Below, in pieces: positions 27,013 through 35,607 of a stretch of 64,000 nt of DNA. The notes under the pieces were generated by a model that saw only the letters and a list, made by a program, of their open reading frames with translations, ran no database searches and was not told the DNA's origin. Each line of letters opens with the position of its first letter. Within the stretch, counting starts at the first letter, position 1. A program made the translations under genes and the position numbers. This stretch comes from Nevskia sp. (GTDB lineage: Bacteria; Pseudomonadota; Gammaproteobacteria; Nevskiales; Nevskiaceae): NCBI RefSeq assembly GCF_021732705.1, contig NZ_JAKFUM010000006.1:162198-226197 (forward strand). The letters run 5' to 3'.

Positions 27013-28551
27013 ATGAATGCTCCCGATCAGTTCCGGCCGCCGGTGGCGGTCAAGACCCGTCCTCACGCCATCGTCATCGGCAGCGGTTTCGGCGGGCTGG
27101 CGGCAGCGGTGCGGCTCGGCGCACGCGGTTATCGCGTCACGGTGCTGGAGAAGCTCGATGCGCCCGGTGGCCGCGCCTACGTCTATCGGCAGGATGGCTT
27201 CACCTTCGACGCCGGCCCGACCATCGTCACCGCGCCGTTCCTGTTCGAGGAGCTGTGGGAATTGTGCGGGCGGCGACTGGCCGACGATGTCGAGCTGCGG
27301 GCGGTCAGCCCGTTCTATCGCATCCGTTTCGCCAATGGCGAAGTGTTCGACTACACCGGTGATCCGGCGGCGATGCGCGCCGAGATTGCCAAGTTTTCGC
27401 CCGATGATGTCGCCGGCTACGAGCGCTTCATGCAGGCCAGCGAAGCGATCTTCAAGGTCGGCTTCGAGCAGCTGGGCCATGTGCCGTTCGACTCGATCAT
27501 GGACATGGTCAAGGTCGTGCCGGACCTGATGAAGCTGGCGAGCTACCGCACCGTGCACGGTCTGGTCTCGCAGTACATCAAGGACGAGCGCCTGCGCACG
27601 GTGCTGAGCTTCCATCCGCTGCTGGTCGGCGGCAATCCGTTCACGACCACCTCGGTCTATTGCCTGATCGCCTTCCTCGAACGGCGCTGGGGCGTGCACT
27701 TCGCGATGGGGGGCACCGGGCGGCTGGTCACGGGCCTGGTCGATCTGATCGAAGGGCAGGGCAGTGTCGTGCGCTGCAACGCCGAGGTTGCCCAGATCAC
27801 GCTCGATGGCCAGCGCGCCACCGGCGTGCAGCTGGTCACCGGCGAGCGGCTGGCGGCCGATGTCGTGGTGTCGAACGCCGATGCCGCGTGGACGTATCGC
27901 CACCTGCTGCCGAAATCGGCCAAGCGCCGCTGGAGCGACGGCAAGCTGGCGCGGGCCCGCTATTCGATGGGGCTGTTCGTCTGGTACTTCGGCACGAAGC
28001 GGCAGTATCCGGACGTCGAACATCACACGATCCTGCTCGGCCCGCGCTACAAGGAGCTGCTCGAAGACATCTTCGACCGCAAGGTGCTGGCCGACGATTT
28101 CAGCCTCTACCTGCATCGCCCGACCGCGACCGATCCGTCGCTGGCGCCGGACGGCTGTGACGCGTTCTACGTGCTGTCACCGGTGCCGCATCTGGAAAGC
28201 GGCACGAACTGGGCAGTGGAAGCGGAACGCTATCGCCGCTCGGTAGAAAAGCTGCTGAGCGCCACCCTGCTGCCAGGGCTCGAAGGCGAGATCGTCAGTT
28301 CACGGATGCTGACGCCGCAGGATTTTCAGGACCGCCTGAACTCGGTCAATGGGGCGGCGTTCAGTCTGGAGCCGATCCTGATGCAGAGCGCCTGGTTCCG
28401 CCCGCACAACCGCAGCGAGGACATCGAGAACCTGTTCCTCGTCGGCGCCGGAACCCATCCGGGTGCCGGACTGCCGGGTGTGTTGTCGTCGGCGCGGGTG
28501 CTCGATGCCGTGGTGCCGAATCCGGATACGTTCGCGCATGCCCTTGCCTGA
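27013..28551 (+). CDS. crtI: Phytoene desaturase CrtI
   Basis: A 512-residue FAD enzyme. The dinucleotide motif IVIGSGFGGLAAAVRLGARG is near residue 22, followed by the carotenoid desaturase patterns LEKLDAPGGRAYVY and F-D-A-G-P-T-I-V-T. A conserved C-terminal FLVGAGTHPGAGLPGVLSSA lies near residues 475-494. It converts phytoene to neurosporene/lycopene at the membrane. The ATG has no visible Shine-Dalgarno sequence, and a possible -10 lies only 7 bp upstream, so the transcript may be nearly leaderless. crtB overlaps its end by 14 bp. Confidence 0.95.
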   Translation: MNAPDQFRPPVAVKTRPHAIVIGSGFGGLAAAVRLGARGYRVTVLEKLDAPGGRAYVYRQDGFTFDAGPTIVTAPFLFEELWELCGRRLADDVELRAVSPFYRIRFANGEVFDYTGDPAAMRAEIAKFSPDDVAGYERFMQASEAIFKVGFEQLGHVPFDSIMDMVKVVPDLMKLASYRTVHGLVSQYIKDERLRTVLSFHPLLVGGNPFTTTSVYCLIAFLERRWGVHFAMGGTGRLVTGLVDLIEGQGSVVRCNAEVAQITLDGQRATGVQLVTGERLAADVVVSNADAAWTYRHLLPKSAKRRWSDGKLARARYSMGLFVWYFGTKRQYPDVEHHTILLGPRYKELLEDIFDRKVLADDFSLYLHRPTATDPSLAPDGCDAFYVLSPVPHLESGTNWAVEAERYRRSVEKLLSATLLPGLEGEIVSSRMLTPQDFQDRLNSVNGAAFSLEPILMQSAWFRPHNRSEDIENLFLVGAGTHPGAGLPGVLSSARVLDAVVPNPDTFAHALA

Positions 28552-29677
28552 GTCGTCCGCAGCCCTGCGCGATCCCGCCGCCGCCGATCTCGCCGCCTGC
28601 CGGCGCCTGCTGCGCGCCGGTTCGAAGTCGTTCTATGCCGCGTCGCTGCTGCTGCCGGCCGCGATCCGCCACCCGGCATGTGCGCTGTACGCGTTCTGCC
28701 GGCTGGCCGATGACGCGGTCGACATCGACAGCGGCGGTCTCGCCGCCGTCGAGCAGCTGCGCCTGCGGCTGGACGCGGTCTACGCCGGCACGCCGCACGA
28801 GATTCCGGCAGACCGGGCGCTGGCGGTGGTCGTCGTGCGCCACGGCATTCCGCGGACCCTGCTCGACGCGCTGCTCGAAGGCTTCGTCTGGGATTCCACC
28901 GCACGCCGCTACGACAGCCTTGCCGATCTGCAGGCCTATGCGGCACGGGTCGCCGGCACGGTCGGCGCGATGATGGCGCTGCTGATGGGCGTGCGCGAGC
29001 CGTCCGCCATCGCCCGCGCCTGCGATCTCGGCGTGGCGATGCAGTTCACCAACATCGCGCGCGACGTCGGCGAGGATGCCCGGAATGGCCGGGTCTATCT
29101 GCCGGCGGACTGGCTGCGCGACGCCGGCCTCGCGCCGGAAGACCTGCTGGCGAATCCGCGCTTCGATGCGCCGCTGGCCGGCGTCATCGAGCGCCTTTTG
29201 GCGGAAGCCGATCATCTGTACGCCCGCGTCGATTCCGGCCTCGTGCGCCTGCCGGCAGCGTGCCGCCCGGGCATCAACGCCGCACGCCTGCTGTACGCGG
29301 AGATCGGCCATGAACTGCGTCGCCGTGGCGGTGACTCCATCAGCCAGCGCGCTGTGGTGCCGGGCAGCCGCAAGCTCGGTCTGCTGATGCAGGCTTATGC
29401 TGCCGATCTCGATCCGGCCGCCGGCGCCGATGTTCCGGCGATTCCGGCCGTGCAGTTCCTGATCGACGCCGTGGCCCGGACGCCGGCGCCGCCGCCGGAC
29501 GTTGCCGCGCAGATCGCCCAGACCTCGCCGCCGTGGTGGCAGTTCCGCGCTCGCGCGCTGTGGGTCATCGACCTGTTCGAGCGGCTGGAACGCAGCGAAC
29601 GCGAACGCATGGCCGAACGGCACCGGAACAGCGGCTGGCCGCCGATGGCGACGGGCCTGCAGGCCAGCGAAAGCTGA
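28538..29677 (+). CDS. crtB: 15-cis-phytoene synthase CrtB
   Basis: A 379-residue squalene/phytoene synthase family enzyme beginning at ATG 28538 inside the end of crtI. It has S-K-S-F-Y-A-A-S-L-L-L-P, the first Asp-rich motif LADDAVD, and the second region QFTNIARDVGEDARNGRVYL, the diphosphate/Mg binding sites. It condenses two geranylgeranyl diphosphates into phytoene, first committed step of the carotenoids. Co-transcribed with crtI. Confidence 0.95.
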   Translation: MPLPESSAALRDPAAADLAACRRLLRAGSKSFYAASLLLPAAIRHPACALYAFCRLADDAVDIDSGGLAAVEQLRLRLDAVYAGTPHEIPADRALAVVVVRHGIPRTLLDALLEGFVWDSTARRYDSLADLQAYAARVAGTVGAMMALLMGVREPSAIARACDLGVAMQFTNIARDVGEDARNGRVYLPADWLRDAGLAPEDLLANPRFDAPLAGVIERLLAEADHLYARVDSGLVRLPAACRPGINAARLLYAEIGHELRRRGGDSISQRAVVPGSRKLGLLMQAYAADLDPAAGADVPAIPAVQFLIDAVARTPAPPPDVAAQIAQTSPPWWQFRARALWVIDLFERLERSERERMAERHRNSGWPPMATGLQASES

Positions 29678-29696
29678 GCGCGGCCCGGATTCACCG

Positions 29697-29888
29697 ATGA
29701 AGATCGACTGGTTCGCCGTGCTCGACCTCGGCCTCGCGTTCGGCGTGATCCTCGCGCTGGCGTTCTGGGAACTGATCGCGCTTCGCCGCTCACAACGGCG
29801 AGATCGCGAAGCCGAAGCGCGTGCCGCGCAGGAGCAGGCAACGCGCCCCGATCCGAAGCCTGACGACGACTCCCCGAAGCCCGGCTAG
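29697..29888 (+). CDS. Small single-span membrane protein after crtB
   Basis: A 63-residue protein with one hydrophobic segment (about residues 9-29, AVLDLGLAFGVILALAFWEL) followed by a basic R-R-S-Q-R-R stretch and an acidic, Pro-rich tail ending DDDSPKPG. It starts 19 bp after crtB and overlaps the convergent crtC end by four bases. N-terminus out, basic tail in is predicted. Function unknown. It resembles the small protein after ppsR (61153) in layout: aromatic-acidic start, Gly/Ala/Leu helix with an embedded Glu, basic then acidic tail. Confidence 0.65.
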   Translation: MKIDWFAVLDLGLAFGVILALAFWELIALRRSQRRDREAEARAAQEQATRPDPKPDDDSPKPG

Positions 29889-30946
29889 CGCCGTGCGCGC
29901 GGCATCCGGAACGGCAGCATCGCCTGCACGATCGGCTGCCTGAAACGGTCGAGATCCAGGCTTTCATGAACGCCGATGGCGCGTTCGCCACGCAGCTTCG
30001 ACTCGATCACCGAGCGCGCGTAGAACGGTGTGTCTTCCAGCGTTTCGGCGACCGTGGCGCGCGGGTCGTCGGCGCGCGTTTCGCGGCGTATGCGCCAGCC
30101 GGTGCCGGGCAGCGCAACCGAAGCCGGTGGCTCGAAGCGCGTGGTCCGGCCCTGCGTGTCGAAATGCAGCGCCAGCACGTCGCGCTCGCCGCTGCGCCGC
30201 GTGCTGTCGTAGAGCACGGCCGAGCCATCGCGCAGGCTGCTGCGTGACCAGTGCCAGCCAGTGAAGGCGTCCTCGATCGGCGAGTCGCCGCTGTTCGAAT
30301 CGAGATAGGCCATGCCGTTCCAGCTGGCGGCCGGGGCATCGAGCTTGACCTCGACCCGCGCGCACGGCGCGATCGGCTGCCAGCAATGTCGACCGTCGGC
30401 AGCCAGCAGTTCGACATGATGGGCCAGCGCCTGCGGATGCAGCGTGATCCGGCCGCGGATGCGTGACGGCCACGGCGCGGTGATTTCATCGAGCTGGATG
30501 GTCAGCGCGCGGCCGTTCCACCACAGCTCGCTGCGGCCGATCGCGAGGCTGTCGGCATCGCGCGACAGGCTGCCGCTGCGGCGCTCGGTCATCGCCCAGC
30601 GTCGATGCTTGCCGTACAGCGCGACATTGACCGCGCAGTGCTGGGTCGGGTCGGCCGGCCCGCGGCGGCGGGCGTGGCGGTAGTACGGCGAAAAGACGCT
30701 GCCGATGAACGCGATCAGCGTGATGCCGTGCTGACCGTCGTCGCTGAGACCGTCGAGGTACCACCAGCGATAGCCATTGGCCGCGACCGGCGCGTCGAAC
30801 CGAGGTCGGCCATCAGGCTGGTGGCCGCCAGCTGGCCTGACAGGGCGGCCATCGGCACTCCCGGCCCCGGATGCGTGCTGCCCCCGGCCAGATACAGACC
30901 CGGCACCCGGGTGCGGGCTCCCGGCCGGTTGAACGACGCCCGCCAC
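29885..30946 (-). CDS. crtC: Carotenoid 1,2-hydratase CrtC (start uncertain)
   Basis: The conserved CrtC region begins at about 30802 with F-D-A-P-V-A then GYRWWYLDGLSDDGQHG and I-G-S-V-F-S-P-Y-Y. It continues through N-H-C-A-type and A-M-T-E-R segments to the C-terminal F-Y-A-R-S-V-I-E. The enzyme adds water across the 1,2 double bond of neurosporene/lycopene ends in the spirilloxanthin route. No ATG, GTG or TTG occurs in frame near that point. The nearest canonical start is GTG 30946, used here, which would add about 48 residues read out of frame over crtD. An ATG at 30813 is in another frame. Either an unusual start, a frameshift or a sequence error is involved. Confidence 0.8.
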   Translation of the reverse strand: MAGVVQPAGSPHPGAGSVSGRGQHASGAGSADGRPVRPAGGHQPDGRPRFDAPVAANGYRWWYLDGLSDDGQHGITLIAFIGSVFSPYYRHARRRGPADPTQHCAVNVALYGKHRRWAMTERRSGSLSRDADSLAIGRSELWWNGRALTIQLDEITAPWPSRIRGRITLHPQALAHHVELLAADGRHCWQPIAPCARVEVKLDAPAASWNGMAYLDSNSGDSPIEDAFTGWHWSRSSLRDGSAVLYDSTRRSGERDVLALHFDTQGRTTRFEPPASVALPGTGWRIRRETRADDPRATVAETLEDTPFYARSVIESKLRGERAIGVHESLDLDRFRQPIVQAMLPFRMPRARR

Positions 30947-32286
30947 CCGTGCGACGCCGGGCCGTACAGCGCTCCCCCGGTCCCCGGAAACAGCTTGTTG
31001 AAGTCCGTCGGCGTGGTGATCAGCGTCCGTTCCGGTTGCCGCTGCAGATGCAGGCCGCAGCGTTCCATCAGGGCGAAGGTCGATCGTTCGCATGGCAGCA
31101 GTTCCGATGAGTCGTAGCGATGGTGGTCGCCGTTCGAAGGGGCATTGACGAGACACAGCAGCCGCTCGGGCAGGCGCGTGCCGGCGGTCGCCGCGTCGTC
31201 GCGATCCTGGGCACAGACGTAGACCGTCGGTGCTTTCGGCAGGTGGCCGAGCTTGAAGATGTCGTCGAACTCGGCGCGGTAGTCGTTCGAGAAAAACACG
31301 TTGTGCCGGCTCAGCGGAAAGCCGCTGGTGCGCGCGACCATCGCCCAGGTCACGGCCGACAGCGAGCGCATCCGCCTCGGCATCGGCTTGACCGCGGCCT
31401 GGCCGGCATCGCCGAACAGGCCGCCGGCGACGGCCGCCGGATCGGCGTTGACGATCACGGCGTCGGCATACAGGCATTCGCCATTGTCGAGCCGCACGCC
31501 GGTCACCCGCGAGCCGTTCGACAGCAACTCGAAGACCTCGGCGCCGTAGCGGATCTCGGCGCCGGATTGCGTCGCGGCATCGGCCAGCGCCAGCGCCAGA
31601 CGGCCCATGCCGCCGCGCACGCGCCAGACCCCATCCTGCTCGACGTGCGCGACCAGCATCAGGGTCGCCGGCGACTGGAACGGCGACGAGCCGCAGTAGG
31701 TCGCGTAGCGGCCGAACAGCTGGCGCAACCGCTGATCGTGGAAATGCGTGCCGAGCGCTCGCCACAGGCTGGCGAACGGCGTGATCCGCCAGAGATCGCC
31801 GAGCCGGGCAAGGCCGACCTCGCGGATCAGCGCCAGCGGGCTGTCGCAGGACTGGCGAATGAACGGCCCTTCCAGCGTCTGGTAGATCTTTCGGGCGCGC
31901 TCGCTGAATTCGAGGAAGCGCAGGCCTTCGGCCGGTGTCGCGAAACGGCTGATCGCGGCGGCGGAATCACCGACCTCGGCATGCAGATCGAGCCGCGCGC
32001 GTTCGTCCCAGGCGTGGCGGGCGAGGATGTCGGCCCGTTCCAGATCGACGAACGACGGCAGGCTCAGCCCGGCCTTGTCGAACAGCGCATCGAACACCCA
32101 GCGCATCGTCAGCACCGTGGGTCCGGCATCGATCCGGGTATTGCCGATGGTCACCGTCCGCATCTTGCCGCCGGGCTGCGCTGCCCGTTCCAGCACGGTG
32201 ACGGCATGCCCCTGCGCTGCCAGTTCGATGGCTGCCGACAGCCCTCCGACACCCGCGCCGACGATCAGAACCTTGTTGCTGCCCAT
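30715..32286 (-). CDS. crtD: Carotenoid 3,4-desaturase CrtD
   Basis: A 523-residue FAD-dependent CrtI-family enzyme from ATG 32286. It has the dinucleotide motif VLIVGAGVGGLSAAIELAAQ, then LERAAQPGGKMRT and D-A-G-P-T-V-L-T-M-R. The C-terminal FAD segment is LYLAGGSTHPGPGVPMAAL. It introduces the 3,4 double bond in hydroxylated carotenoids. The last 25 or so residues after ADLGSTR are not typical of the family and are crtC sequence read in another frame, so the normal end may lie near 30790. Confidence 0.92.
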   Translation of the reverse strand: MGSNKVLIVGAGVGGLSAAIELAAQGHAVTVLERAAQPGGKMRTVTIGNTRIDAGPTVLTMRWVFDALFDKAGLSLPSFVDLERADILARHAWDERARLDLHAEVGDSAAAISRFATPAEGLRFLEFSERARKIYQTLEGPFIRQSCDSPLALIREVGLARLGDLWRITPFASLWRALGTHFHDQRLRQLFGRYATYCGSSPFQSPATLMLVAHVEQDGVWRVRGGMGRLALALADAATQSGAEIRYGAEVFELLSNGSRVTGVRLDNGECLYADAVIVNADPAAVAGGLFGDAGQAAVKPMPRRMRSLSAVTWAMVARTSGFPLSRHNVFFSNDYRAEFDDIFKLGHLPKAPTVYVCAQDRDDAATAGTRLPERLLCLVNAPSNGDHHRYDSSELLPCERSTFALMERCGLHLQRQPERTLITTPTDFNKLFPGTGGALYGPASHGWRASFNRPGARTRVPGLYLAGGSTHPGPGVPMAALSGQLAATSLMADLGSTRRSRPMAIAGGTSTVSATTVSTASR

Positions 32287-32344
32287 GCGCCGCCTTCCAT
32301 TGCCCCGAGCCGATCGGAATCGGCGTTGACGCGACACTAGCAGG

Positions 32345-32387
32345 TGTCTATATTGATTTACAGTCAAAGAGTAAACAAAGATTTACA
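32345..32387. promoter_or_regulatory. Tandem PpsR/CrtJ-type sites between crtD and crtE
   Basis: TGTCTATATTGATTTACA (32345-32362) is a perfect TGT-N12-ACA site. AGTAAACAAAGATTTACA (32370-32387) differs by one base. The 7-bp gap equals that at crtI. The pair sits in the divergent crtD/crtE gap and can control both directions. Confidence 0.7.
32347..32375 (-). promoter_or_regulatory. Sigma-70-type promoter of crtD
   Basis: On the minus strand TTTACT is followed by a 17-bp spacer and TATAGA. Both boxes overlap the PpsR-type palindromes, so repressor binding would exclude RNA polymerase. It is about 60 bp from the crtD ATG. Confidence 0.55.
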
Positions 32388-32476
32388 GCTCGGATGATTC
32401 GCGATCCCGCGATCACCGCCCGATCTCACCGCCCCTGCGGCGGTGCACGGGACACGCGAAACAAGAGGGCACGGCA

Positions 32477-33346
32477 ATGGCTTCCACGACGCGTATCGAG
32501 CAGGCCCTGATGGCCGCGCTGGCCCCGAGCGAATCCGGTGGCTGTCCCCCGAAACTGATGGCTGCGCTGCGCTATGCCGTGTTCCCCGGCGGTGCCCGCA
32601 TCCGGCCACGGCTGTGCCTGGCCGTGGCGATGGCCAATGGCGATGACGATCCGGCCGCTGCCAGCGCCGCCGCCGCCGCCATCGAGCTGCTGCATTGCGC
32701 GTCGCTGGTCCACGACGATCTCCCGTGCTTCGACAACGCCGAAACCCGGCGCGGCAAGCCGTCGGTGCATCGCGCCTTCGGTGAGCGCATCGCGGTGCTG
32801 ACCGGCGATGCGCTGATCGTCACGGCCTACCAGTCGCTGGCCGCGTCGCTGGCGGCGAATCCCGGCCGGCTCGCACCGCTGATGCAGATCGCCAGCCGGG
32901 CAGTGGCGGCGCCGTCCGGCATCTGCGCCGGTCAGGCCTGGGAATGCGAGCCGCTGGCGGTGCTGTCCGACTACCAGCAGGCCAAGACCGGCGCGTTGTT
33001 CGCCGGCGCCACGATGGCCGGCGCCGCTGCGGCCGGCGTGGCCGATCACGAACAATGGCGCGCGCTCGGCGAACGTCTGGGTGAAGCGTTCCAGGTGGCG
33101 GACGACATTCTCGATGTCGCCGGCAATGCCGAGAAGATCGGCAAGCCAACGGGTCAGGATGCCAGCCTCGGCCGCCCGAACGCGGCGCGGGAACTGGGAC
33201 TGGCCGGTGCCATCAACCGGCTCGAGACGCTGGTCAGCAGCGCCATCTCGGCGATCCCGGACTGCGTCGGCGCCAATGCGCTGCGGGCCGCGATGCTGCT
33301 CGAGATGCAGGGCCTGCTGCCGGTCGAACTGCGTCGCGCCGCCTGA
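32477..33346 (+). CDS. crtE: Geranylgeranyl diphosphate synthase CrtE
   Basis: A 289-residue polyprenyl synthase. It has FPGGARIRPRL near residues 36-46, the first Asp-rich motif HDDLPCFD at 79-86 (DD-x4-D spacing) and the second motif VADDILD near 206. It makes the C20 precursor for both phytoene and the bacteriochlorophyll tail. It heads the long plus-strand run crtE-crtF-bchCXYZ-pufBALMC and is divergent from crtD. Confidence 0.93.
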   Translation: MASTTRIEQALMAALAPSESGGCPPKLMAALRYAVFPGGARIRPRLCLAVAMANGDDDPAAASAAAAAIELLHCASLVHDDLPCFDNAETRRGKPSVHRAFGERIAVLTGDALIVTAYQSLAASLAANPGRLAPLMQIASRAVAAPSGICAGQAWECEPLAVLSDYQQAKTGALFAGATMAGAAAAGVADHEQWRALGERLGEAFQVADDILDVAGNAEKIGKPTGQDASLGRPNAARELGLAGAINRLETLVSSAISAIPDCVGANALRAAMLLEMQGLLPVELRRAA

Positions 33347-33380
33347 CCGGCAGCCGACGACCACCGGACAAGGGCGACCT

Positions 33381-34526
33381 GTGTCGACACTGGGCGCCGA
33401 ACTGAACGGCTCATGGCAGGACCGCTTCCACGCGGCCTGCAACGCCGTGCTGGCCAATCCGGCCTTCCGACGATTCGCCGCGCAGTTTCCGCTGACCCGG
33501 CCGATCGCTCGCCGTCGCGCCCGCGCGGTGTTCGATCTGGTGTCCGGCTTCGTCTACTCGCAGGTCCTGCTGGCCTGCGTCCGGCTGAAGGTGCTGGAAG
33601 CGCTGGCCGAAGGACCGACGACGGTCGAGGCGCTGTCGCTGCGCATCGGCCTGCATCTGGACGGCACGCAGCGTCTGATCGACGCCGCCATCGCGCTGAA
33701 GCTGGCCTCGCGCTGCAGCGACGGCCGCGTGCGCCTCGGCCCGGTCGGTGCGCCGATCGTCGGTGATGGCGGCATTTCCGCGCTGGTCGAACACCACGCG
33801 CTGTTCTACGCCGACCTGCGCGATCCGGTGACCTTGCTGCGCGACGGTCCGCAGGACAGCGAACTGGCGCGCTACTGGCCGTACTGCGCCAATCGCAGCG
33901 GCGAAGGCTTCGAGCCGGAGCGGATCGCGGCCTACAGCCGGCTGATGACGGCCTCGCAGACGCTGATCGCCGATCAGGTCCTCGCGGCGTACTCGATGCG
34001 CCGGCACCGCCGCGTGCTCGATGTCGGCGGCGGCGAGGGCACCTTTCTGGCCGCGGTCGGTCAGCGCTGGCCGCAGCTGCAGCTGTTCCTGTTCGATCTG
34101 CCGCCGGTGGCCGAACGCGCTCGCCAGCGTCTGCACGCGCAGGGGCTTGCATCGCGCGCGCTGGCACTGGGCGGCAGTTTCCTCAGTGATCCGCTGCCGC
34201 TCGGCGCGGACCTCGTCACCTTGATCCGCGTGATCCACGACCACGACGACGAATCGGTGCTGAAGCTGCTGCGCGCGGTGCAGGCCGCCTTGCCGAGCGA
34301 TGGCCGCGTGCTGATCGCCGAGCCGATGTCCGAGGCCGCCGGGGCTGAAACCGTGGGCGATGCCTATTTCGGCTTCTACCTGCTGGCGATGGGCCGCGGC
34401 CGGCCGCGAACACCGGCACGGATCGGCGAGCTGCTGGCCGCCGCAGGCTTCGGCAGCGTCCGCCAGATCCCGACCACGATGCCGCTGCAGACTTCGGTGA
34501 TCGTTGCCGATGTGGTTCGGGACTGA
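33381..34526 (+). CDS. crtF: Demethylspheroidene/hydroxycarotenoid O-methyltransferase CrtF
   Basis: A 381-residue enzyme from GTG 33381 (35 bp after crtE; AAGGG upstream). It has an N-terminal dimerisation winged helix (F-V-Y-S-Q-V-L-L-A-C-V-R-L) and a C-terminal SAM-binding domain with VLDVGGGEGTFL near residue 213 and L-I-R-V-I-H-D-H-D-D near 285, the acetylserotonin-type O-methyltransferase pattern. It methylates the 1-hydroxyl made by CrtC to a methoxy group, as in spirilloxanthin. Confidence 0.92.
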   Translation: MSTLGAELNGSWQDRFHAACNAVLANPAFRRFAAQFPLTRPIARRRARAVFDLVSGFVYSQVLLACVRLKVLEALAEGPTTVEALSLRIGLHLDGTQRLIDAAIALKLASRCSDGRVRLGPVGAPIVGDGGISALVEHHALFYADLRDPVTLLRDGPQDSELARYWPYCANRSGEGFEPERIAAYSRLMTASQTLIADQVLAAYSMRRHRRVLDVGGGEGTFLAAVGQRWPQLQLFLFDLPPVAERARQRLHAQGLASRALALGGSFLSDPLPLGADLVTLIRVIHDHDDESVLKLLRAVQAALPSDGRVLIAEPMSEAAGAETVGDAYFGFYLLAMGRGRPRTPARIGELLAAAGFGSVRQIPTTMPLQTSVIVADVVRD

Positions 34527-34574
34527 TCGATGTCAACCCTGCCGACCGATGCTGACGAAAAGCGTAAGTATTAC

Positions 34575-34602
34575 TTGACACTTCTGTATGTCAGCCTAAA
34601 CT
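34575..34602 (+). promoter_or_regulatory. Sigma-70-type promoter of bchC
   Basis: TTGACA (34575-34580), a 16-bp spacer and TAAACT (34597-34602). The -10 lies inside the perfect PpsR-type site at 34589-34606. The layout matches the bchG promoter (TTGACA-N16-TAGATT). Confidence 0.6.
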
Positions 34603-34640
34603 AACAGTCAGACAAAAACCGATGTACGGCTTGCCTGACA
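34589..34640. promoter_or_regulatory. Two perfect PpsR/CrtJ-type sites upstream of bchC
   Basis: TGTCAGCCTAAACTAACA (34589-34606) and TGTACGGCTTGCCTGACA (34623-34640) both match TGT-N12-ACA exactly. The first covers the -10 box and the second lies just downstream of the start region. Confidence 0.72.
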
Positions 34641-34665
34641 AGCCGAATGAGCGGGAGGAATCGGT

Positions 34666-35607
34666 ATCAACACCATCGCAGTAGTGTTCGAGCAGCCTGA
34701 GCGCCTCGCATTGACGCGATTGGAGTTGGCTGCGCCGACGGATGCCGACGTCATCGTCGACATTCAGTGGAGCGGCATTTCCACCGGCACCGAACGTCTG
34801 CTGTGGACCGGCAAGATGCCGATGTTCCCGGGCATGGGTTATCCGCTGGTTCCGGGCTACGAGTCCGTTGGCCGCATTCGCGAAGCCGGTTCGCAATCCG
34901 GCTCCAAGGCTGGCGATCTGGTGTTCGTGCCTGGCGCCCGCTGCTACGGCCATGTCCATGGTCTGTTCGGCGGCGCGGCGTCCACCGTCGTCGTGCCGGG
35001 CGCCAAGGCCCTGGTCGTCGATGAAGCCCTCGGCGAACAGGCTACGTTGCTGGCACTGGCCGCGACCGGTCACCACGCCATCGTCGCACCCGGTTCGGCG
35101 TTGCCGGACCTGATCGTCGGTCACGGGGTGCTGGGGCGACTTCTGGCGCGGCTGACCGTCGCACTCGGTGGCGCCGCGCCGACCGTCTGGGAAACCAATC
35201 CGGAGCGCGCGGAAGGCGCGATCGGATACACGGTGATCGATCCGGCCAGCGACCCGCGTCGCGATTACCGCTCGATCTGCGATGTCAGCGGCGATTCGCG
35301 CCTGCTCGACACGCTGATTTCCAAGCTGGCCCCCGGTGGCGAGATCGTGCTGGCGGGTTTCTACAGCGAACCGCTGAGCTTCGCGTTTCCGCCCGCGTTC
35401 ATGCGCGAAGCGCGTATCCGCGTGGCCGCGCAGTGGCACGAGCGCGACCTGCTCGCGACGAAGCACCTGGCCGAATCCGGCGCACTGAACCTCGACGGGC
35501 TGATCACGCATCGCCGTCCAGTCACCGACGCCGACAACGCCTACCGAACGGCATTTGGCGATCCCGCCTGCCTGAAGATGATTCTCGACTGGAGCACGCC
35601 GCAATGA
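34666..35607 (+). CDS. bchC: Bacteriochlorophyllide a dehydrogenase BchC
   Basis: About 313 residues. It has the conserved [34 protein letters not shown] block near residues 35-70 and a degenerate zinc-alcohol-dehydrogenase fold. It oxidises the 3-hydroxyethyl group of bacteriochlorophyllide to 3-acetyl. The start is inferred as ATC 34666: the reading then begins [M][10 protein letters not shown], matching the family start M-x-T-x-A-V-x-F, and GGGAGGA lies 7 bases upstream. The first canonical start is GTG 34684, which would cut six conserved residues and lies 25 bases from the Shine-Dalgarno sequence. Overlaps bchX by four bases. Confidence 0.9.
   Translation: [313 protein letters not shown]

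Noticed and set aside
30811-30813. ATG 30813 as the crtC start
   Set aside because: It is one base out of frame with the conserved CrtC sequence, so it works only if the sequence has an indel.
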